A DNA stretch of 64,000 bases from DATKKG01 sp964475215 (GTDB taxonomy: Archaea; Thermoproteota; Nitrososphaeria; Conexivisphaerales; DTJL01): the NCBI GenBank assembly GCA_964475215.1, contig CAYYVT010000187.1:1-64000 (forward strand), given 5' to 3'. Below, one piece after another: positions 54,051 through 62,784 of the stretch. Below the pieces are notes generated by a model. It worked only from the letters and a program-made list of their open reading frames with translations. It ran no database searches and was not told where the DNA came from. A program made the position numbers and the translations under genes. Position 1 is the stretch's first letter; every line of letters starts with the position of its first letter.

Positions 54051-54749
54051 CTAAAACCGTCGCTCCAAAGCGAGATCGAGCTTTCTAAAGGCCCCGATTA
54101 GCATCACGACTTCCTCCTGCGTGAGGCCAGATCGTATCACCGCCTGGCCGAGCGTTCTGACTGCCAATCTTCTTTTGTATGCAGGATATTTGCCCAAGCT
54201 CAATGCCATCGAGAAATACTCCAGCAGCCTATCAGAATACAAGCGGCTGACCCGGTGAATTCTCTTTGGCTTTGCAGACCTCAGGCCATATAGCAAGATG
54301 GCCAATGCATGAGAAATGTTCAACGTTGGATAGGATGTCCCTGTGCCCAAGTGCAGCACCAGGTCACACGCTCGAAGCTCAGAAGCTGTGAGCCCAGTCG
54401 TATCTCTTCCAAGGACTATTACCGTGCTTGCTGGGTCCATTCCCACCGAGATCAAATCATCCAACGTAACAGTCTTCCTAGCAGGGTTCCTCCCGTTTCC
54501 TCCGACTATGGCGGTGGTTCCGACGACCACGTCAAACCGTTGTCTGAGTTCATCCAAGCTTAGTACCTGGGCATTTCTGATTACATCCGCTCCATGTGAA
54601 GCGAAACGGTAGGCGGAGGGAGGCATGCCTTCCCTTCCAATGATGAACAGGCGACCCACTCCGAAATTCTTCATGGTCCTCGCGACATAACCAACGTTAA
54701 GGCCAAACCTTGGCTCGACCATGGCCACACTAAGGCGCTCTAGCTTCAT
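54051..54749 (-). CDS. trmJ: TrmJ/TrmH-type SPOUT RNA 2'-O-methyltransferase
   Basis: 232 residues. SPOUT fold with N-terminal VAMVEPRFGLNVGYVARTMK and FGVGRLFIIGREGMP, then TVIVLGRDTTGLTASELRAC (SAM knot region) and SYPTLNISHALAILLYGL (motif 3). Archaeal members 2'-O-methylate C32 of tRNA. It starts the operon leading into ribosomal, diphthamide, exosome and polymerase genes and is divergent from the TGS protein. Confidence 0.9.
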   Translation of the reverse strand: MKLERLSVAMVEPRFGLNVGYVARTMKNFGVGRLFIIGREGMPPSAYRFASHGADVIRNAQVLSLDELRQRFDVVVGTTAIVGGNGRNPARKTVTLDDLISVGMDPASTVIVLGRDTTGLTASELRACDLVLHLGTGTSYPTLNISHALAILLYGLRSAKPKRIHRVSRLYSDRLLEYFSMALSLGKYPAYKRRLAVRTLGQAVIRSGLTQEEVVMLIGAFRKLDLALERRF

Positions 54750-54788
54750 CTCGTTCCGAGGGGAACATTAAAAACAGGGATTTAACCA

Positions 54789-55904
54789 TTGGTTCAGCCA
54801 AGTCGCCAGTTGCCAACGAACCTCACAGCTGAGGCTAGAGCCCGCTGGGCCCAAGCTCGCGCTGCAAAGAATCCCAAGGAGAAGGTGAAGCTCCTGCGCG
54901 AATTCTATTCACTGATGCCGCATCACAAATCGACGGAAAGGCTGGAGGTCTCCATAAAGAAACAGATATCGAGCCTTGAAGACGAAATCCAGACAGCGAA
55001 ATCCAGGAAGACGGGTAGCACCCGTGTCGAATGGCAGGTGGAGAAGGGCATATTCCCACAGATTGCCCTCAGCGGACCCTTTGAAACCGCCGCCTCTCTA
55101 TTCAGGAGGCTCACCGGACTTCAGACGTCTCTATTTGAAACTCACAGGGGTCCGGTAGTGGGCGCCTATCATTTAGGTGGTCTCACCCTGCAGATGATGC
55201 TAACACCTTATGACCGGAGCATCGGTCGTCAGGTACAAGAAAGGCTCCTATATCTAATCAGAACTTCGGACCTGCTTTTGATAGACCTTCCACAGAATTC
55301 ATGGAAGGAATACTGGGCCGAGTTCAAACAATGGACGCTTGAGCATAACTTGGAGGTCTCGCCGAAGCAGGCCGCCGTCGAGCTAAGGAACATGCCCACG
55401 GGCGGAGTGAGACTCATAGGTAGGGCGGACACCTTCGACGAAAGCGAACTGGTTTCGTTTCTTCGAGGCTATAACATCTTGAATTGCATCGTCAGGGTAT
55501 CGCCTGACGCTACCCTGGACGATGTTGAGGCCGTAATCTTCGGTAGAGCTTTCAAGAAGTGCGCCTTCCTGACGCCTCTTCGGGCTCCTCCCATAGATGG
55601 AGTGACAGCGGCATCCTTCGCTACTGATGACATATTCTCCTCACCATCTAGGTTTGTGGACTCACTCCTGGCAAATATGGAGCTGGTCCGCATCAACACC
55701 AGGTCTGCCAGCGGGACGGTCGCCGAACGACCGCTCTTGGTCAGGCGCAACACCAGGGTTATTGAAGTGGCAAGGGACATCCACAAAGACCTTTGGCGTA
55801 ATTTCAAATATGCAAAAGTCTGGCGGGGCCAAGAGGGGCCGCCGATTAGGGTCGGAAAGGATTTCAGGGTCGCCAACGGCGACGTCATCGAGATTTTCGA
55901 TTGA
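54789..55904 (+). CDS. DRG/Obg-like TGS-domain protein with degenerate GTPase core
   Basis: 371 residues. The N-terminal part, PHHKSTERLEVSIKKQISSL, matches the helical region of DRG/Rbg translation GTPases, and the last 75 residues are a TGS domain (LVRRNTRVIEVARDIHKDLW...RVANGDVIEIFD). The G domain between them has lost its motifs: the P-loop GFPSVGKS position reads GPFETAAS (96-103), no DxPG is seen near 130-145, and NKxD is absent near 256-262. It may be a non-hydrolysing ribosome-binding relative. The frame is intact and the gene is head to head with trmJ. Confidence 0.82.
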   Translation: MVQPSRQLPTNLTAEARARWAQARAAKNPKEKVKLLREFYSLMPHHKSTERLEVSIKKQISSLEDEIQTAKSRKTGSTRVEWQVEKGIFPQIALSGPFETAASLFRRLTGLQTSLFETHRGPVVGAYHLGGLTLQMMLTPYDRSIGRQVQERLLYLIRTSDLLLIDLPQNSWKEYWAEFKQWTLEHNLEVSPKQAAVELRNMPTGGVRLIGRADTFDESELVSFLRGYNILNCIVRVSPDATLDDVEAVIFGRAFKKCAFLTPLRAPPIDGVTAASFATDDIFSSPSRFVDSLLANMELVRINTRSASGTVAERPLLVRRNTRVIEVARDIHKDLWRNFKYAKVWRGQEGPPIRVGKDFRVANGDVIEIFD

Positions 55905-56445
55905 CAGTTCCTTTGATTGCCATGAAGGCGATGAGTTCCTCGAAGAAGAGCTTCATGGCGTTCAGCTCGGTCACGTCGATTCCAACATCGTGTAGCAACT
56001 TGGATAAACCATCGATGTCGGACGAGCTCGAGGCTAGGAAGACTAGTCTTCCTGTCTTGGCCAAAGCCCTGTAGGAACTAACCGCCATGTCATATGTCAC
56101 CTCTACACCTGTTTTGCCGCCAGAAGTTGCCAAGTCTTCTTCTCCCTCATTTATGAGGTAAGGAGGGTTGAAGAAAACCATCCGAAATGAGCCCTCCCTC
56201 AAGCAGTCGCATGATCGGCAACGCACATATTCGGTCGAATTGGAAGGATCCATGTTGTGTGCCATCTTTAATGCCTTAGCATTCAAGTCCGTACCCAGGG
56301 CTAGGTCCGGTGCGTTGGCGTTGACGTAGTGGCGAAGGACGAAGCCGGACCCCACACCTACTTCGGCTACCCTATCTGCCCGAACCTTCACCACCTCTCT
56401 GTATAGGAAAAGGCTGTCGTCACTTGGCTGATAGACATCGGTCAA
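55885..56445 (-). CDS. prmC: HemK/PrmC-type N5-glutamine or protein methyltransferase
   Basis: 186 residues from TTG 56445. SAM motif I is VAEVGVGSGFVL and the catalytic NPPY motif is in VFFNPPYLINEGEED. Archaeal members (Mtq2-like) methylate the Gln of the GGQ motif in aRF1, which is also encoded in this window. The TTG start overlaps the ksgA stop as TTGA. The end overlaps the convergent TGS gene by 20 nt. Confidence 0.88.
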   Translation of the reverse strand: MTDVYQPSDDSLFLYREVVKVRADRVAEVGVGSGFVLRHYVNANAPDLALGTDLNAKALKMAHNMDPSNSTEYVRCRSCDCLREGSFRMVFFNPPYLINEGEEDLATSGGKTGVEVTYDMAVSSYRALAKTGRLVFLASSSSDIDGLSKLLHDVGIDVTELNAMKLFFEELIAFMAIKGTVNRKSR

Positions 56446-57185
56446 CTTGACGCCATCCCACGAATCACGTTCAAGGCCTCCTGTGGCGAGAGATCTTCTA
56501 CCCGTTTCACAAGTAACCCCTCGTCCAATTCCGTCAAACCTTCCCACAACCGTCTCCTCTTAGAATCTCTTACGAAAGAACGTACGCGCCTTCCCCGGTA
56601 ACTGAAAAGCAATTTCAACTTCAAAGCGACTAAACCCGCGTTAGAAAAGGTCCTCAGGCGTTCCAATTTCAGCGCAGAAGAATACACCTTCGGCCGTGGC
56701 TCAAAGGCCATGGGAGGTATGACAAACAATTCCTTCATCCGAAAGCAGTAACAGGCTAAAACTGAGTATGTACCATATTTACGACTTCCCGGCTTCGAAC
56801 TGATTTTGTCTACGAAATCCTTCTGAAGCACAACCAAGCCTAATGGAGTGGAGGAGGCGGCGAACCACTCCACGAAACTTCTTGAAGCATAGTATGGGAG
56901 GCTAGACACCACTACATCATGTCTTTCGTCATCAGAGAATCCGTCTCCCAAGATAAGTCTTAATCTGGGATTTCCCATGATGCGTTCTCTTGCTATCGAA
57001 TACAGTCTGCTGTCCAGCTCGTAGCCTATCACTTTGAATCCGGCTTGAAGCAGCCTCTCTGTCAATCGTCCGTCTCCCACCCCTATTTCTAGCACCTCCT
57101 TGGTTTCAGGTGGCACTTGCTCAACCAAATCCTCTAGCACTCGATTATCAGTCAAGAAGTGCTGCCCAAGCTTGGCCGACTTCAT
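56442..57185 (-). CDS. ksgA: 16S rRNA dimethyladenosine transferase KsgA/Dim1
   Basis: 247 residues. It starts MKSAKLGQHFLTDNRVLEDL, has SAM motif VLEIGVGDGRLTERLLQAG, and the catalytic NLPY-like segment is VVVSSLPYYASRSFVEWF, where N of NLPY reads S. It normally dimethylates two adjacent A residues at the 3' end of 16S rRNA. The Asn to Ser change at the catalytic motif is worth noting; the rest is family-like. It follows DUF655 by 3 nt. Confidence 0.92.
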   Translation of the reverse strand: MKSAKLGQHFLTDNRVLEDLVEQVPPETKEVLEIGVGDGRLTERLLQAGFKVIGYELDSRLYSIARERIMGNPRLRLILGDGFSDDERHDVVVSSLPYYASRSFVEWFAASSTPLGLVVLQKDFVDKISSKPGSRKYGTYSVLACYCFRMKELFVIPPMAFEPRPKVYSSALKLERLRTFSNAGLVALKLKLLFSYRGRRVRSFVRDSKRRRLWEGLTELDEGLLVKRVEDLSPQEALNVIRGMASS

Positions 57186-57188
57186 AGC

Positions 57189-57752
57189 CTATTTCCTGAT
57201 GAATATGTTGATGCGTGTCTGGCCGGTGAGTTCGTCGTATACTCTCTTCGCTATCTGTTTTGCAGGTTCTTTCAAGCCCACTCTGGCTTGAATGTCGGCG
57301 AATGATTCGAAGGGTTTTCGGTCTCTCGCGTCCAAGATTTCTACTGTTAATGTCTTCCCGATTCCTGGGATCAACTCTAGCGCATGCAGCCTAGGCGTTA
57401 TCGGCTGAAGATTGTTAAAGTAACTGACGTACTTCTGCTCTCCATCCCTGACCAAGGCTTCGATTACGAGCGGGAGTTCGTTCTTGGCCCCCTGCGTGAG
57501 GTCTTCGTAGTTGAGCTTGCCCAAAACACTGATGACTTTGTCCCGACGGTCCTTTCCAATGTATACCTTTTCCTCCTGTGCGAATTGAGCGTTATTGAAA
57601 GCTAGCAGTTCCAGGAGTGTCAGGTACTCCTCTCCTAGGGCTTGGACGATGAAGCCTTCCCTGTTGTGAACTATTTTCGAGCGGGCCCTAGGCATGAAAT
57701 CGAGGACATACGAATACTCTTCATACTTCTTGATTTGAGGTTGAAAGGTCAT
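57189..57752 (-). CDS. DUF655 family RNA-associated protein
   Basis: 187 residues from ATG 57752 (MTFQPQIKKYEEYSYVLDFM). The N-terminal OB-like part has the typical FIVQALGEEYLTLLELLAF, and the C-terminus carries a helix-hairpin-helix (HALELIPGIGKTLTVEILDA). This family sits in the conserved archaeal L21e-rpoF-DUF655-ksgA cluster and is thought to act in RNA or ribosome assembly. An earlier start at 57827 adds 25 residues lacking homology. Confidence 0.9.
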   Translation of the reverse strand: MTFQPQIKKYEEYSYVLDFMPRARSKIVHNREGFIVQALGEEYLTLLELLAFNNAQFAQEEKVYIGKDRRDKVISVLGKLNYEDLTQGAKNELPLVIEALVRDGEQKYVSYFNNLQPITPRLHALELIPGIGKTLTVEILDARDRKPFESFADIQARVGLKEPAKQIAKRVYDELTGQTRINIFIRK

Positions 57753-57888
57753 TTGGCTATCCACTTGTCTCTTCGTTTTAGAATTGCAGATGGCAGCCTG
57801 GGCGGGAAAACGAGCTGTCGACGTCATATGTTCCCATCGAGCCCACTTCGTCAGACATGAAAGAAACGTCGGAACTAAGATTTAAAGA

Positions 57889-58242
57889 TTAAGACGAGGC
57901 TTTGGGCCGCCGAGAATTCAGGATACTCAGTATTTTATCCAAAACGTCAGTTGGAGTCAATTTCCTCCAACCCACCGTGAACGTCCGGAGCTCCTCACGG
58001 GTCTTCGGCATTATGTTGACAACTTCGACGGCCTCCTGCTCCGTCAGACCTGTCTCCTTGACCAACTCCCTTACCATCGCCCTAGCATCTTCGCCGTCGA
58101 TGCTAGAGAACTTGGTCACGTAATCCAATGTTCTTTTCTGAATCTGGTCGGCCTTCTCAGGATCAACTTTCTCCAGCAGTTTCTTGGCTTCATGGATTGT
58201 AAGTGGTTTCCGTTCCATTTCTTCAACCAAGAACCCATTCAC
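57889..58242 (-). CDS. rpoF: RNA polymerase subunit F (Rpb4-like)
   Basis: 117 residues: KPLTIHEAKKLLEKVDPEKA, then QKRTLDYVTKFSSIDGEDAR and an HRDC-like helical end (LTEQEAVEVVNIMPKTREEL). It forms the polymerase stalk with RpoE, guiding nascent RNA. Its start overlaps the end of rpl21e by 4 nt. Confidence 0.95.
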   Translation of the reverse strand: MNGFLVEEMERKPLTIHEAKKLLEKVDPEKADQIQKRTLDYVTKFSSIDGEDARAMVRELVKETGLTEQEAVEVVNIMPKTREELRTFTVGWRKLTPTDVLDKILSILNSRRPKASS

Positions 58243-58517
58243 TTGATTGGTTTGACGTGTTCCAAGCGCGCTATTATCCTTTTGGTCTTGTCTCCGACCG
58301 GGACGTCGACTACTACAGCCCGCGGCCTGACTTCTTGGATGACACCAACCAAGCCTTGGAACCTCCGGTGGGGCATGCCTTTGGGCTGACTCGGCTCGAT
58401 GTCTATGGCGACCTTCTGACCCACACTATACTCAATCATAAGCCTAGAGAGCCCTGGTCTGGCTTTCGATGTCAGCAGGCTTCTGGTCTTGCGTCTGACT
58501 CCTTTATGGTGTGGCAA
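58239..58517 (-). CDS. rpl21e: Ribosomal protein L21e
   Basis: 92 residues with basic N-terminus MPHHKGVRRKTRSLLTSKAR, then YSVGQKVAIDIEPSQPKGMP and HRRFQGLVGVIQEVRPRAVV. This is the standard archaeal L21e with an SH3-like barrel. It lies in the pus10-rpl21e-rpoF-DUF655 cluster common to archaea. Confidence 0.96.
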   Translation of the reverse strand: MPHHKGVRRKTRSLLTSKARPGLSRLMIEYSVGQKVAIDIEPSQPKGMPHRRFQGLVGVIQEVRPRAVVVDVPVGDKTKRIIARLEHVKPIK

Positions 58518-58579
58518 TGAACTCTCACGGTTGCTTGCTTACAGCAGGCCTCCTTGCTCCCCATAATTAATGCTTTTCC

Positions 58580-59761
58580 TCAGTCGCTAACCCTATGAAA
58601 TCCGACAACATCGCTTTCCGCCATCAAGACCCGGTTCGTGGGCAACAGGTCTGCAAAGCTAGGCTGAATCTCCGCTGCCTTGCCTTCCGCGCCCGTCTTG
58701 ATGGCGAGTAGCTGTTTGAGGCTTATCCTATTGTCCAAGAGGAAGCGCATTCTTGCTCTTCTCCCTGAGTTGAAAACTACCAATTCGTGGACCCTGTTGG
58801 GCTTGGACCTCCTGTCACCAAGTACATTCAAGTCCCTTTTCTTGTATGCCTGCTCCAATAGCCTGATATCGGCGGCGCTCAGTTCGGATTCGAAGTCTGC
58901 GGTAACAAAGACTTCTTTACTCAAGTCCTCTATCTTGTTCCTTTCCAACGGAGCGAGTTCTACCCGGGTGAATTGGACGCCCACGGTGGGTGTCATGTTA
59001 AGCTGGAAGAGGCCCGATTCTCTTCTGCTCGGAGCTACCACCTCTAGGTAGGTCGGCCTTCCGCCTCCCAAGATCAAGGTGGAATCTTCCTCTATTCCAG
59101 ACCAGCTGATCCTAACCTTTGCGCCAGCGAAGGCCTTCAGGAAGGCGTTCACCAAAGCGGCTTCCACACTTGGCTCATCCCTCACTATGCCCGTCCAGCC
59201 ACATTCCCCGCAACCTTCACCCCGGCAGGTTAGACATGCCGTTGCCCTGACCGGAATCCCTCTTTTCAGCTTGAGGTATTCTGCATAGATGGTGATGGGC
59301 TTGCATTCAACTATGATGGATTCTTCCGGGAGGCCGATTCTTACCGTTACTTCCGGATTCCTCAAAGAAGGAGTCTTATGTAGTCGCTCGGCCAGATCCC
59401 GCCTGAACATCGTCGTCAACCCCTTCTTCAAAGTGATTCCGCTACTCAGTCTAAGCTTGGACCTCATCTCATCTTCATTGTCTACAGAATCATTGGACAA
59501 CATTACTCCAACTTGAAATGTCGAGAACTCGATTTCGCAAAGTTCGTCGACTACACGGCTTTCAATTTCCTTTCGCCGCTCGAAGACATTGCCACAAAAC
59601 TCGCACGTCTTGGAGGGCGTCAAGCCGAACTTCTTCGCAATCAGGGAGCCGACCCTTTCTATTTCGCCCTGTGAAGATGCGTATTGTCTGCCTAGACACC
59701 AAGTGCATAACGCCTTTTCTCCAAGTATGCTCTTGGCTGACGCCTTCGTTGCACCTCTCAT
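58580..59761 (-). CDS. pus10: Pus10-like tRNA pseudouridine synthase, catalytic motif degenerate
   Basis: 393 residues. The N-terminal THUMP-like part has a zinc site (CTWC...CEFC, residues 19-56). The catalytic half includes PVRATACLTCRGEGCGECGW and a conserved-looking GGGRP. Where archaeal Pus10 has GREDVDVRMLG with the catalytic Asp, this protein reads GIEEDSTLILG (222-232). The C-terminal KEFVHGDLGRT segment needed for U54 is replaced by GKAAEIQPSFA (360-370). The family makes pseudouridine 54 and 55 in tRNA. Length and operon place are normal, so the protein seems kept for another role. It ends 62 nt before rpl21e. Confidence 0.85.
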   Translation of the reverse strand: MRGATKASAKSILGEKALCTWCLGRQYASSQGEIERVGSLIAKKFGLTPSKTCEFCGNVFERRKEIESRVVDELCEIEFSTFQVGVMLSNDSVDNEDEMRSKLRLSSGITLKKGLTTMFRRDLAERLHKTPSLRNPEVTVRIGLPEESIIVECKPITIYAEYLKLKRGIPVRATACLTCRGEGCGECGWTGIVRDEPSVEAALVNAFLKAFAGAKVRISWSGIEEDSTLILGGGRPTYLEVVAPSRRESGLFQLNMTPTVGVQFTRVELAPLERNKIEDLSKEVFVTADFESELSAADIRLLEQAYKKRDLNVLGDRRSKPNRVHELVVFNSGRRARMRFLLDNRISLKQLLAIKTGAEGKAAEIQPSFADLLPTNRVLMAESDVVGFHRVSD

Positions 59762-61093
59762 CTAGACTAGGCCGCTCCCCTTGAGCTGCTTTAAGAGCTG
59801 CTTGTTCATCCGCATGCTCTTCGCGTTCTTCATCATTTTCTTTCCTTGCTCGAAGGCAGTCAGCATATCTTTCACATCCTTCTCTGAAACCCCTGATCCT
59901 TTGGCGATCCTCTTGGTCCTAGACGAGTTAATCAAGTTAGGATCTTTGCGCTCCCTTGGGGTCATGCCCCTGATTATTGCCCTCCATTTCTTGAATTTCT
60001 GTTCCATTTCTTCTGCAGCCCCCTCTTCCAGTTTGGGCAGGCCGGGCATCATCTCCATTATCTTCTGCAGAGGGCCTAGCTTGTTCAGTTGCTCCATTTG
60101 GGCGTAGAAGTCCTCTAGGGTCATCTTTCCCGAAGTAATCCTCTTGGCGGTGGCTTCATCCACTTCCGTCCCGGCCATTTTGACCTTCTCGATGAGGCCA
60201 TGAAGGTCTCCCATCCCTAGCATTCTGCCCGCGAAACGGCTCGGCGAGAACTCCTCCAAGTCATCTATACGCTCGCCGGCAGACACGAAGACAATCTTCG
60301 CACCAGTAGCAGCGGCTGCAGCCAGGGCTCCGCCTCCCTTGGCTGTTCCATCCATCTTCGTGACTATAATTCCACCCACCTTCGTGGTTGCGTTGAAGGC
60401 TGCGGCTTGGGCATAGGCCTGTTGGCCGATTGTTCCATCAATCACCAAAAGCACCATGTCAGGCCGAAGGCGATTCTCTATCCTTTTCATTTCCTCCAGC
60501 AATGACTTCTCTTCCTTGTGCCGGCCAGCGGTGTCAACCAATATGAGCCGTTGACCTTCACCGACAAAGTGTTTCCTTCCGTCAACCGCTATATCCTCTG
60601 GATTCTTCTTCTCCTCCCAGAACACTTCTGTCTGAGTCCTTTCTCCCAGAGTCTTTAGCTGATCGTAGGCTCCAGCTCGAAACGTATCAGCGCATACAAG
60701 ACCCACCTTGAACCCCCTCCGCGTGAAATATCTCGCTAGCTTCCCAGCCGCAGTCGTCTTGCCGGAGCCTTGGATTCCGATCAGTAGAATCGTGTAGGGT
60801 TCGGTGGAAGGAGGATTGAGCTTCGTTTCGGTCCCCATGATTTTCGTAAGTTCATCGTAGAGCACCGAAATGGCTTGCTCCTTTAGGGAAACACCCGGCT
60901 TCAACCTTTCGGCCATAAGACGATCCTCAACCCTCTTGCTGAGCTCAAAGACCACCCTGACATTGACGTCAGCTTGAATCAGGGCTCGCTGTATGTCTTT
61001 GACGAATTCCTTGATTGCGACTTCGTCTACGACATCGGCATCAAACAGCCTCTTCACTGCCGACTGTAGGCTTTCTCTAATCTTCTCAAACAT
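59762..61093 (-). CDS. srp54: Signal recognition particle 54 kDa protein
   Basis: 443 residues. N domain helices, then the G domain with GIQGSGKTTAAGKLARYFTR, DTFRAGAYDQLK, ILVDTAGRHKEE and TKMDGTAKGGGA, and the Met-rich M domain (MEMMPG, MMKNAKSMRMNKQLLKQL). It binds signal sequences and 7S RNA and targets ribosomes to SecYE. It abuts pus10 with no gap, and its start overlaps dph6 by 8 nt. Confidence 0.97.
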   Translation of the reverse strand: MFEKIRESLQSAVKRLFDADVVDEVAIKEFVKDIQRALIQADVNVRVVFELSKRVEDRLMAERLKPGVSLKEQAISVLYDELTKIMGTETKLNPPSTEPYTILLIGIQGSGKTTAAGKLARYFTRRGFKVGLVCADTFRAGAYDQLKTLGERTQTEVFWEEKKNPEDIAVDGRKHFVGEGQRLILVDTAGRHKEEKSLLEEMKRIENRLRPDMVLLVIDGTIGQQAYAQAAAFNATTKVGGIIVTKMDGTAKGGGALAAAAATGAKIVFVSAGERIDDLEEFSPSRFAGRMLGMGDLHGLIEKVKMAGTEVDEATAKRITSGKMTLEDFYAQMEQLNKLGPLQKIMEMMPGLPKLEEGAAEEMEQKFKKWRAIIRGMTPRERKDPNLINSSRTKRIAKGSGVSEKDVKDMLTAFEQGKKMMKNAKSMRMNKQLLKQLKGSGLV

Positions 61094-61805
61094 CAGCGGT
61101 TTTGTCTCTCAGAATAGCCTTTTTAATACTTAGTGTCCCTTCGCCTCGATTCCAAGATTTCTCCGCTTCTGTGATGACAATCCTCTTCTTGAACAGGGGC
61201 ATGTCTAGAACGAACGTCTCTCCCTCTCCCCCCTCAAGAGATGGATTGAACCTGTTCCTTCTCGCGAGAGAAATTAGTTCCTCTATCTTCTCTGCGTCCA
61301 GCTCGGCTCCTACCCATTCTGGACCTAGCCCCAGCGCAGCTACTCGTGTGACAATCGCCCTGAAGCCCGCAGGCACCAATCTCCTAAGGTATCTCTCTTC
61401 ATCGGCCCCCCAGAGGGGGCTTAGCCCTTCCAAACCATTAAGCTCGAATACCCTACCGAACTTATCCATTTGATACCTACTTTTCACTGCCCCCGTGACG
61501 ACGCCGACCACCTCAAATCGATTCTTCGCATCGGCGACCATTTCAGACAGACAGCGTATTTCATCTTGGCCTTGTTCGACATACTGCGCCAAGAGGGGGA
61601 TTTCAAGCGATTCAGCCTGCAGCCCGGTCAGCTCGGTGTTGGGAAAATGAAAGAGCATGCTTTCCACGTTGGCCGGCCTTATGGAAAGAAGACAAGCAAT
61701 CTTGAACCCCGCGTTCACAGCCTCGAATAGAGCGTAGTTGCTGTCCTTGCCGCCCGAATACAGGACAGCCACCCTCGCTGGGTTGTGGGACCTCTCATCA
61801 CTCAT
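61086..61805 (-). CDS. dph6: Diphthine--ammonia ligase
   Basis: 239 residues. The N-terminal PP-loop VAVLYSGGKDSNYALFEAVN and the family motif VSRYQMDKFGRVFELNGLE-like GAVKSRYQMDKFGRVFELNG, then SPLWGADEERYLRRLV, match Dph6. It amidates diphthine to diphthamide on EF2 using ATP and ammonia. It leads the dph6-srp54-pus10-rpl21e operon and pairs with Dph2 elsewhere in the window. Confidence 0.94.
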   Translation of the reverse strand: MSDERSHNPARVAVLYSGGKDSNYALFEAVNAGFKIACLLSIRPANVESMLFHFPNTELTGLQAESLEIPLLAQYVEQGQDEIRCLSEMVADAKNRFEVVGVVTGAVKSRYQMDKFGRVFELNGLEGLSPLWGADEERYLRRLVPAGFRAIVTRVAALGLGPEWVGAELDAEKIEELISLARRNRFNPSLEGGEGETFVLDMPLFKKRIVITEAEKSWNRGEGTLSIKKAILRDKTADV

Positions 61806-61944
61806 AATCTACATCACAGGTGTCAGCCGGCTCTTCCGTGTAATCATTGAGGCCGGGCTAGTCCTCGCCCGCTCCGTTCATTAACTTAACTGCCCGGATG
61901 TAGAATGACAGATTTATTAAATGCCTGCCTCAACACCTAGTTCG

Positions 61945-62784
61945 ATGGTCCTGGCGGCTAAGGTAGTGAAGAACGTCGCCGTGGTTTCGAAGACGAGCGT
62001 CATAGGCACGCCAGCTCTGAACGAAATCATCGACGTCCTTACCGCCCATTTCGATGTCTCCCTCGTGGCTCCTGCCAGACACCGCAATTGCAAAGACCTC
62101 CCTTCGCTTCAAGCGGTGGCGTTCGACAAACAAGATCTCGTTTTGAGCTTAGGTGGCGATGGGACTCTCCTCACCGTCGTACGCGGCCTGAGGAAGCAAA
62201 TGCCGATCTTGGGCCTCAATCTAGGAGGGCGGGGAGTTCTCAACGAGCTTGAACTAGGAGACCTTCCGATTGCCGTCGAGAGGTTGAAGTCTGGCGATTA
62301 CTACATTGAACGACGCATCAGGCTTAGAACGAAGGCTAACAAGAAGACTTTACCGGACGCACTTAACGAGGTATATCTCGCCAGGCCGCATCACGATGTT
62401 ACTCCGTCATTCTTATTACGGTTCCTTGATAGGTCGATGTCGTCCAAGATGGATGGATTAATAATCTCGACGCCGACAGGGTCGACTGGCTATTCTTATT
62501 CGGCAGGCGGTCCGGTCGTGTTTGAGTCGCTTGAGGTCTTCATAGTTGCTCCGGTGTTACCCATAAACCGGATCCCTCCCGTGGTCCTCCCTGTTCAGGA
62601 CATCAAGGTATCCTCGAACTCCGCCTTTGACGTTACCATAGATGGGCAACAGGTATTCGATGCAAAGGAAGGAGACGAGATTCACGTTTCACTCGCCCCC
62701 GAGCCGGCCCTTTTTGTAAGGTTCAGCCCCCAGCCTTTCAAGCAACTTTCAAAGTTATTGAGTGAAAATGTCATACAACAATAA
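61945..62784 (+). CDS. nadK: NAD kinase
   Basis: 279 residues from ATG 61945 (MVLAAKVVKNVAVVSK). GGDGTLLTVVRGL holds the catalytic GGDG, followed by NLGGRGVLNELEL and the substrate loop ISTPTGSTGYSYSAGGPVV. It phosphorylates NAD to NADP. TTTATTAAATG at 61911 is a TATA box whose start site falls near 61940, so the earlier ATG 61921 would be outside the transcript. The end overlaps nob1 by 23 nt. Confidence 0.94.
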   Translation: MVLAAKVVKNVAVVSKTSVIGTPALNEIIDVLTAHFDVSLVAPARHRNCKDLPSLQAVAFDKQDLVLSLGGDGTLLTVVRGLRKQMPILGLNLGGRGVLNELELGDLPIAVERLKSGDYYIERRIRLRTKANKKTLPDALNEVYLARPHHDVTPSFLLRFLDRSMSSKMDGLIISTPTGSTGYSYSAGGPVVFESLEVFIVAPVLPINRIPPVVLPVQDIKVSSNSAFDVTIDGQQVFDAKEGDEIHVSLAPEPALFVRFSPQPFKQLSKLLSENVIQQ

